The notes under the pieces: model-generated
Told to the model about the DNA's origin: nothing
Databases searched by the model: none
Seen by the model: only the letters and a program-made list of their open reading frames with translations
Origin: Lachnospiraceae bacterium UBA7480
Lineage (GTDB): Bacteria; Bacillota; Clostridia; Lachnospirales; Lachnospiraceae
Direction of reading: 5' to 3'
Assembly: GCA_002479655.1 (NCBI GenBank)
Contig: DLOQ01000018.1
Span: 1-10,071, forward strand
DNA length: 10,071 nt
Part shown: piece by piece, positions 6,251-10,071 of the stretch
How positions within the stretch are numbered: position 1 is the first letter of the stretch
Layout: each line of letters starts with the position of its first letter
Position numbers and translations under genes: made by a program

Positions 6251-6271
6251 AAGGAAAAGGGGAGAAAGACA

Positions 6272-7660
6272 ATGGAAAAAACGATGGAGAAGATCGTGGC
6301 TCTCGCGAAGGGCAGAGGATTTGTGTATCCGGGTTCCGAGATCTATGGGGGATTGGCTAATACGTGGGATTACGGTAATCTTGGCGTGGAACTGAAGAAT
6401 AATGTTAAGAAAGCATGGTGGCAGAAATTCGTACAGGAGAATCCGTATAATGTGGGCGTAGATTGCGCGATCCTGATGAACCCGCAGACATGGGTGGCAT
6501 CCGGTCATCTGGGCGGATTTTCGGATCCGCTGATGGACTGCCGCGAATGTCATGAAAGATTCCGCGCGGATAATGTCATTGAGGATTTTGCGAAGGAGAA
6601 CGGCATTACCTTAAAGACGGCTGTGGATGCGTGGTCGCCGGAACAGATGATGGACTACATCAAGGAAAAGAGCATCCCTTGTCCTACCTGCGGAAAGCAC
6701 AATTTTACGGATATCAGACAGTTTAACCTGATGTTTAAGACATTTCAGGGCGTGACCGAGGATGCAAAGAGTACCGTATATCTGCGCCCGGAGACAGCGC
6801 AGGGTATCTTTGTTAATTTTAAGAATGTACAGAGGACATCCAGAAAGAAGATCCCGTTTGGAATCGGACAGATCGGCAAATCCTTCCGTAATGAAGTGAC
6901 GCCGGGCAATTTTACATTCCGTACCAGAGAATTTGAGCAGATGGAGCTGGAGTTCTTCTGCGAGCCGGGGACAGACCTTGAATGGTTCCAGTATTGGAGG
7001 AAGTTCTGTATTGACTGGCTGAAATCGCTTGGCATGAAGGATGAGGAAATGCGCGCAAGGGATCATTCGCCGGAGGAGCTGTGCTTTTACTCCAAAGGGA
7101 CGACGGATATCGAGTTCAAGTTCCCGTTTGGCTGGGGCGAGCTGTGGGGGATCGCAGACCGTACCGATTACGACCTGACACAGCATCAGAATGTATCCAA
7201 GCAGGATATGAGTTATTTTGATGAGACAAAGAATGAAAAATACATCCCGTATGTCATCGAGCCGTCTTTGGGGGCGGACAGAGTTGTATTGGCGTTTCTC
7301 TGCGCCGCATACGATGAGGAAGACCTTGGCGAGGGTGATATGAGGACCGTGCTCCGGTTCCATCCGGCGCTGGCTCCCGTAAAGATCGGTGTGCTTCCGC
7401 TATCTAAGAAGTTAAATGAGGGCGCTGAAAAAATCTATGCTTCCCTTTGTAAAAAGTATAACTGCGAGTTTGACGACAGGGGCGCGATCGGCAAGAGATA
7501 CCGCCGTCAGGATGAGATCGGGACGCCGTTCTGCGTGACTTATGATTTTGAGTCGGAGACGGATGGCTGCGTGACGGTCAGATTCCGTGATTCCATGGAG
7601 CAGATCAGAGTTAAAATCGATGAACTGGATGCGTACTTTGCGGATAAATTTGATTTCTAA
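6272..7660 (+). CDS. glyS: Glycyl-tRNA synthetase, single-chain homodimeric type, 462 aa
   Basis: This class II enzyme attaches glycine to tRNA-Gly in an ATP-dependent reaction. The length and single gene match the alpha2 (eukaryote-like) form rather than the two-subunit GlyQ-GlyS form; some annotations call it glyQS. Visible features in order are the N-terminal [11 protein letters not shown] (residues 17-27), paired cysteines CREC (90-93) and CPTC (137-140) that may bind zinc, the [10 protein letters not shown] signature (171-180), motif 2 beginning FRNE (205-208) with [15 protein letters not shown] downstream, and motif 3 EPSLGADR (330-337) containing the conserved arginine. An anticodon-binding domain follows from about residue 360 and includes [18 protein letters not shown]. 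The start has AAGGGGAG at 6257-6264. No T-box leader precedes it, because only 21 bases separate it from the lipoprotein gene. Linkage to era and recO is common in Firmicutes. Confidence 0.98.
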   Translation: MEKTMEKIVALAKGRGFVYPGSEIYGGLANTWDYGNLGVELKNNVKKAWWQKFVQENPYNVGVDCAILMNPQTWVASGHLGGFSDPLMDCRECHERFRADNVIEDFAKENGITLKTAVDAWSPEQMMDYIKEKSIPCPTCGKHNFTDIRQFNLMFKTFQGVTEDAKSTVYLRPETAQGIFVNFKNVQRTSRKKIPFGIGQIGKSFRNEVTPGNFTFRTREFEQMELEFFCEPGTDLEWFQYWRKFCIDWLKSLGMKDEEMRARDHSPEELCFYSKGTTDIEFKFPFGWGELWGIADRTDYDLTQHQNVSKQDMSYFDETKNEKYIPYVIEPSLGADRVVLAFLCAAYDEEDLGEGDMRTVLRFHPALAPVKIGVLPLSKKLNEGAEKIYASLCKKYNCEFDDRGAIGKRYRRQDEIGTPFCVTYDFESETDGCVTVRFRDSMEQIRVKIDELDAYFADKFDF

Positions 7661-7709
7661 TTATTTATGTAAAAATTTTCCAACTGCTAGTGCATTTTAT
7701 AAAATATTG

Positions 7710-7718
7710 TGGTAAAAT
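7710..7718 (+). promoter_or_regulatory. Extended -10 promoter for ppdK
   Basis: TGGTAAAAT is an extended -10 element (TGn followed by TAAAAT at 7713-7718). The -35 region at 17 bases is GTGCAT (7690-7695), which is weak. Between them lies a perfect AT palindrome, ATTTTATAAAAT (7694-7705). The predicted start is near 7725, leaving a leader of about 46 bases that begins with the hairpin at 7723-7748. No GC-rich terminator separates glyS from this promoter, so read-through from glyS is also possible. Confidence 0.5.
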
Positions 7719-7722
7719 CATA

Positions 7723-7748
7723 TTAATGTCGGCTTGTACGACAATTAA
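7723..7748 (+). promoter_or_regulatory. Hairpin at the 5' end of the ppdK leader
   Basis: TTAATGTCG (7723-7731) pairs with CGACAATTAA (7739-7748), giving nine base pairs with one bulged A and a 7-base loop. It begins about where transcription from the -10 at 7713-7718 should start. It ends 7 bases before the purine-rich AGAGGGAG ribosome binding site (7755-7762). It could be a 5' stabilising hairpin, a small operator, or an attenuation element; there is no T-run. Confidence 0.45.
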
Positions 7749-7770
7749 ATGGATAGAGGGAGACAAGAGC

Positions 7771-10071
7771 ATGGCAAAAAAATGGGTTTATTTATTTAGC
7801 GAAGGCGATGCAAAGATGCGTGAGCTGCTCGGCGGCAAGGGCGCGAATCTTGCGGAAATGACCAATCTTGGGCTTCCGGTACCTCAGGGCTTCACGATCA
7901 CGACAGAGGCTTGTACGCAGTATTACGAGGACGGAAGAAAGATCAATGACGAGATCCAGCAGCAGATCATGGAATACATCGTAAAGATGGAAGAGATCAC
8001 AGGAAAGAAGTTTGGCGATAAGGAGAATCCATTGCTGGTGTCTGTTCGTTCCGGTGCAAGGGCATCTATGCCGGGTATGATGGATACGATTTTGAATTTA
8101 GGTTTAAATGAAGAAGTTGTAGAAGTCCTTTCTGCAAAGTCCGGCAATCCACGCTGGGCATGGGACTGCTACCGTAGATTTATCCAGATGTTCTCCGATG
8201 TTGTAATGGAAGTTGGAAAGAAATATTTTGAAGAACTGATTGATCAGATGAAAGAGAAAAAGGGCGTTACGCAGGACGTTGAACTGACGGCTGACGATCT
8301 GAAAGAACTGGCTAATCAGTTTAAGGCTGAATATAAAGAGAAGATCGGAAGCGATTTCCCGACCGATCCGAAGGAACAGTTGATGGAGGCGATCAAAGCG
8401 GTATTCCGTTCGTGGGACAACCCCAGAGCCAATGTATATCGCCGTGACAATGATATTCCGTATTCCTGGGGAACCGCTGTCAACGTACAGATGATGGCAT
8501 TTGGTAATATGGGCGAGACTTCCGGTACAGGCGTGGCATTTACACGCGATCCGGCGACCGGAGAGAAGCATCTGATGGGTGAGTTCCTGATGAACGCGCA
8601 GGGCGAGGATGTTGTTGCAGGCGTGCGTACACCGCAGAAGATCGATCAGCTCAAAGAAGTGATGCCGGAAGTATATCAGCAGTTTGTTGATATCTGCAAT
8701 AAGCTGGAAGATCATTACCGTGACATGCAGGATATGGAGTTTACGATCGAGGATAAGAAGCTGTATATGCTTCAGACGCGTAATGGTAAGAGAACAGCGC
8801 AGGCTGCCCTTAAGATCGCCTGCGACCTTGTAGATGAAGGCATGATCACGCCGGAGAAAGCAGTGCTGATGATCGAGCCGAGAAACTTGGATACGCTGCT
8901 TCATCCTCAGTTTGACCAGAAAGCATTAAAGGAAGCAACACCGATCGCAACTGCTCTGGCTGCTTCACCGGGCGCTGCCTGCGGCAAGATCGTATTTACC
9001 GCAGAAGATGCAAAGACGTGGAATGCAAAAGGGGAGAAGGTCGTATTGGTGAGACTTGAGACTTCACCGGAGGATATCGAAGGTATGAAGGCTTCTCAGG
9101 GTATCCTTACCGTCCGCGGCGGTATGACCAGCCATGCAGCCGTTGTGGCAAGAGGTATGGGTACCTGCTGTGTATCCGGCTGCTCCCAGATCAATATGGA
9201 TGAGGAAAATAAGAAATTTACACTTGCCGGTAAGGAATATCATGAAGGAGACTGTATCTCCATCGATGGTTCCACAGGTAAGATCTATGATGGCATCATT
9301 GCAACGGTAGATGCAACGATCGGCGGTGAGTTCGGACGTATCATGGCATGGGCGGACGAGTTCAGACGGCTGAAGGTTAGAACGAATGCAGATACGCCAA
9401 GGGATGCAAAGAAAGCAAGAGAGCTTGGCGCGGAAGGTATCGGTCTCTGCCGTACAGAGCATATGTTCTTTGAAGAGAACCGTATCGAAGCATTCCGTGA
9501 GATGATCTGTTCCGATACAGTAGAAGAGAGAGAGGCTGCACTGGCTAAGATCCTTCCGATGCAGCAGGCTGACTTTGAAGCCCTGTATGAAGCTTTGGAA
9601 GGTAACCCGGTAACGATCCGTTTCCTGGATCCGCCACTGCATGAATTTGTTCCTACCGAGGAAAAGGATATCGAGAATCTTGCAGAAGCAAAGCATAAGA
9701 CGGTAGATGAGATCAAAGCCGTAACAAGCTCCCTGCATGAGTTTAATCCGATGATGGGACACCGTGGCGTACGTCTTGCCGTTACCTATCCGGAAATTGC
9801 CAAGATGCAGACATCGGCAGTGATCCGCGCTGCAATCAATGTAAAGAAGAAACATCCGGATTGGAATGTTAAGCCGGAAATTATGATCCCGTTGATTGGT
9901 GATAATAAGGAATTCCTTTTTGTAAAGAAAACAGTTGTCGAAGTTGCTGATGAGGAGATCAAAAAGGCAGGAAGTGATATTACTTACGAAGTGGGAACCA
10001 TGATCGAGATCCCGAGAGCTGCTCTGACGGCTGATGAGATCGCTGCAAATGCTGACTTCTTCTGCTTCGGT
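7771..10071 (+). CDS. ppdK: Pyruvate phosphate dikinase, 3' end cut by the window
   Basis: PPDK reversibly converts pyruvate, ATP and phosphate to PEP, AMP and PPi, in fermentative bacteria often serving PPi-dependent glycolysis. The open frame has 767 codons and no stop; the family is about 870-880 residues, so roughly the last 105-110 are missing. The N-terminal ATP-grasp domain (about 1-340) starts with LLGGKGANLAEM (19-30) and contains SVRSGARASMPGMMDT. The swivelling phosphohistidine domain carries GGMTSHAAVVARGMG, with catalytic H455 and neighbouring T453. The TIM-barrel part holds R561 (GLCRTEHMFF) and R617 (TIRFLDPPLHEF), with E746 in GTMIEIPRAAL. H455, R561 and R617 coincide with the Clostridium symbiosum numbering I recall, and E746 is one residue off Glu745. 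The window ends at FFCFG, just before the expected TNDLTQ motif and the catalytic cysteine. The start has GAGGGAG at 7756-7762. The gene has its own promoter and leader hairpin. Confidence 0.98.
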   Translation, partial: MAKKWVYLFSEGDAKMRELLGGKGANLAEMTNLGLPVPQGFTITTEACTQYYEDGRKINDEIQQQIMEYIVKMEEITGKKFGDKENPLLVSVRSGARASMPGMMDTILNLGLNEEVVEVLSAKSGNPRWAWDCYRRFIQMFSDVVMEVGKKYFEELIDQMKEKKGVTQDVELTADDLKELANQFKAEYKEKIGSDFPTDPKEQLMEAIKAVFRSWDNPRANVYRRDNDIPYSWGTAVNVQMMAFGNMGETSGTGVAFTRDPATGEKHLMGEFLMNAQGEDVVAGVRTPQKIDQLKEVMPEVYQQFVDICNKLEDHYRDMQDMEFTIEDKKLYMLQTRNGKRTAQAALKIACDLVDEGMITPEKAVLMIEPRNLDTLLHPQFDQKALKEATPIATALAASPGAACGKIVFTAEDAKTWNAKGEKVVLVRLETSPEDIEGMKASQGILTVRGGMTSHAAVVARGMGTCCVSGCSQINMDEENKKFTLAGKEYHEGDCISIDGSTGKIYDGIIATVDATIGGEFGRIMAWADEFRRLKVRTNADTPRDAKKARELGAEGIGLCRTEHMFFEENRIEAFREMICSDTVEEREAALAKILPMQQADFEALYEALEGNPVTIRFLDPPLHEFVPTEEKDIENLAEAKHKTVDEIKAVTSSLHEFNPMMGHRGVRLAVTYPEIAKMQTSAVIRAAINVKKKHPDWNVKPEIMIPLIGDNKEFLFVKKTVVEVADEEIKKAGSDITYEVGTMIEIPRAALTADEIAANADFFCFG

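Noticed and set aside
6251..6271. T-box riboswitch controlling glyS
   Set aside because: The gap is only 21 bases and holds just the ribosome binding site; no specifier loop or T-box sequence was seen in the nearby upstream DNA.
8104..9855. Long reverse-strand frames inside ppdK (8104-8904 and 9064-9855)
   Set aside because: They lie entirely opposite a well-conserved PPDK with correctly placed catalytic residues, and their products are Cys/His/Ile-rich.

Overview
The window looks like ordinary chromosomal DNA from a gut-type Lachnospiraceae (Clostridium cluster XIVa) bacterium. The evidence is the gene order (M16 protease, era, a YqzL-like gene, recO, a lipoprotein, a single-subunit glycyl-tRNA synthetase, ppdK), strong AGGAGG-type ribosome binding sites, TTG starts under strong Shine-Dalgarno sequences, and a pyruvate phosphate dikinase whose key residues keep almost the same numbering as the Clostridium symbiosum enzyme. 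The lineage is inferred from recalled family sequences; no search was run. All recognised genes are on the plus strand.

Layout. Bases 1-129 are non-coding and hold three closely packed hairpins. A 129-residue protein of unknown function follows (130-519). The gap 520-789 is almost filled by a large imperfect palindrome (536-723) that looks like an interspersed repeat or structured-RNA element. Its right edge runs into an extended -10 promoter for the next gene. A 973-residue M16C/PreP-like zinc peptidase (790-3711) is followed after 42 bases by era (3754-4671). After a 150-base leader containing a bulged hairpin come a small YqzL-like gene (4822-5013) and recO (4952-5602), which overlap by 62 bases. 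A lipoprotein gene (5654-6250) and glyS (6272-7660) are separated by only 21 bases. ppdK (7771 onward) has its own extended -10 element and a 5' leader hairpin, and it runs off the right end of the window after 767 codons.

How the genes fit together. This is mainly a housekeeping cluster. Era acts in 30S ribosome assembly, RecO in recombinational repair, GlyS charges tRNA-Gly, and PPDK interconverts pyruvate and PEP. The M16 peptidase probably clears peptides in the cytosol. The tight spacing suggests one transcript from the protease to era, another from the YqzL-like gene to recO, and a lipoprotein-glyS unit. No rho-independent terminator with a GC-rich stem and T-run is visible between the genes, so read-through is possible throughout.

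I see no defence system, CRISPR array, transposase, rRNA or tRNA. The signals most worth following are the two intergenic repeat-like structures (2-70 and 536-723), which share a spaced motif, the cysteine-free RecO, and the long overlap between the YqzL-like gene and recO.
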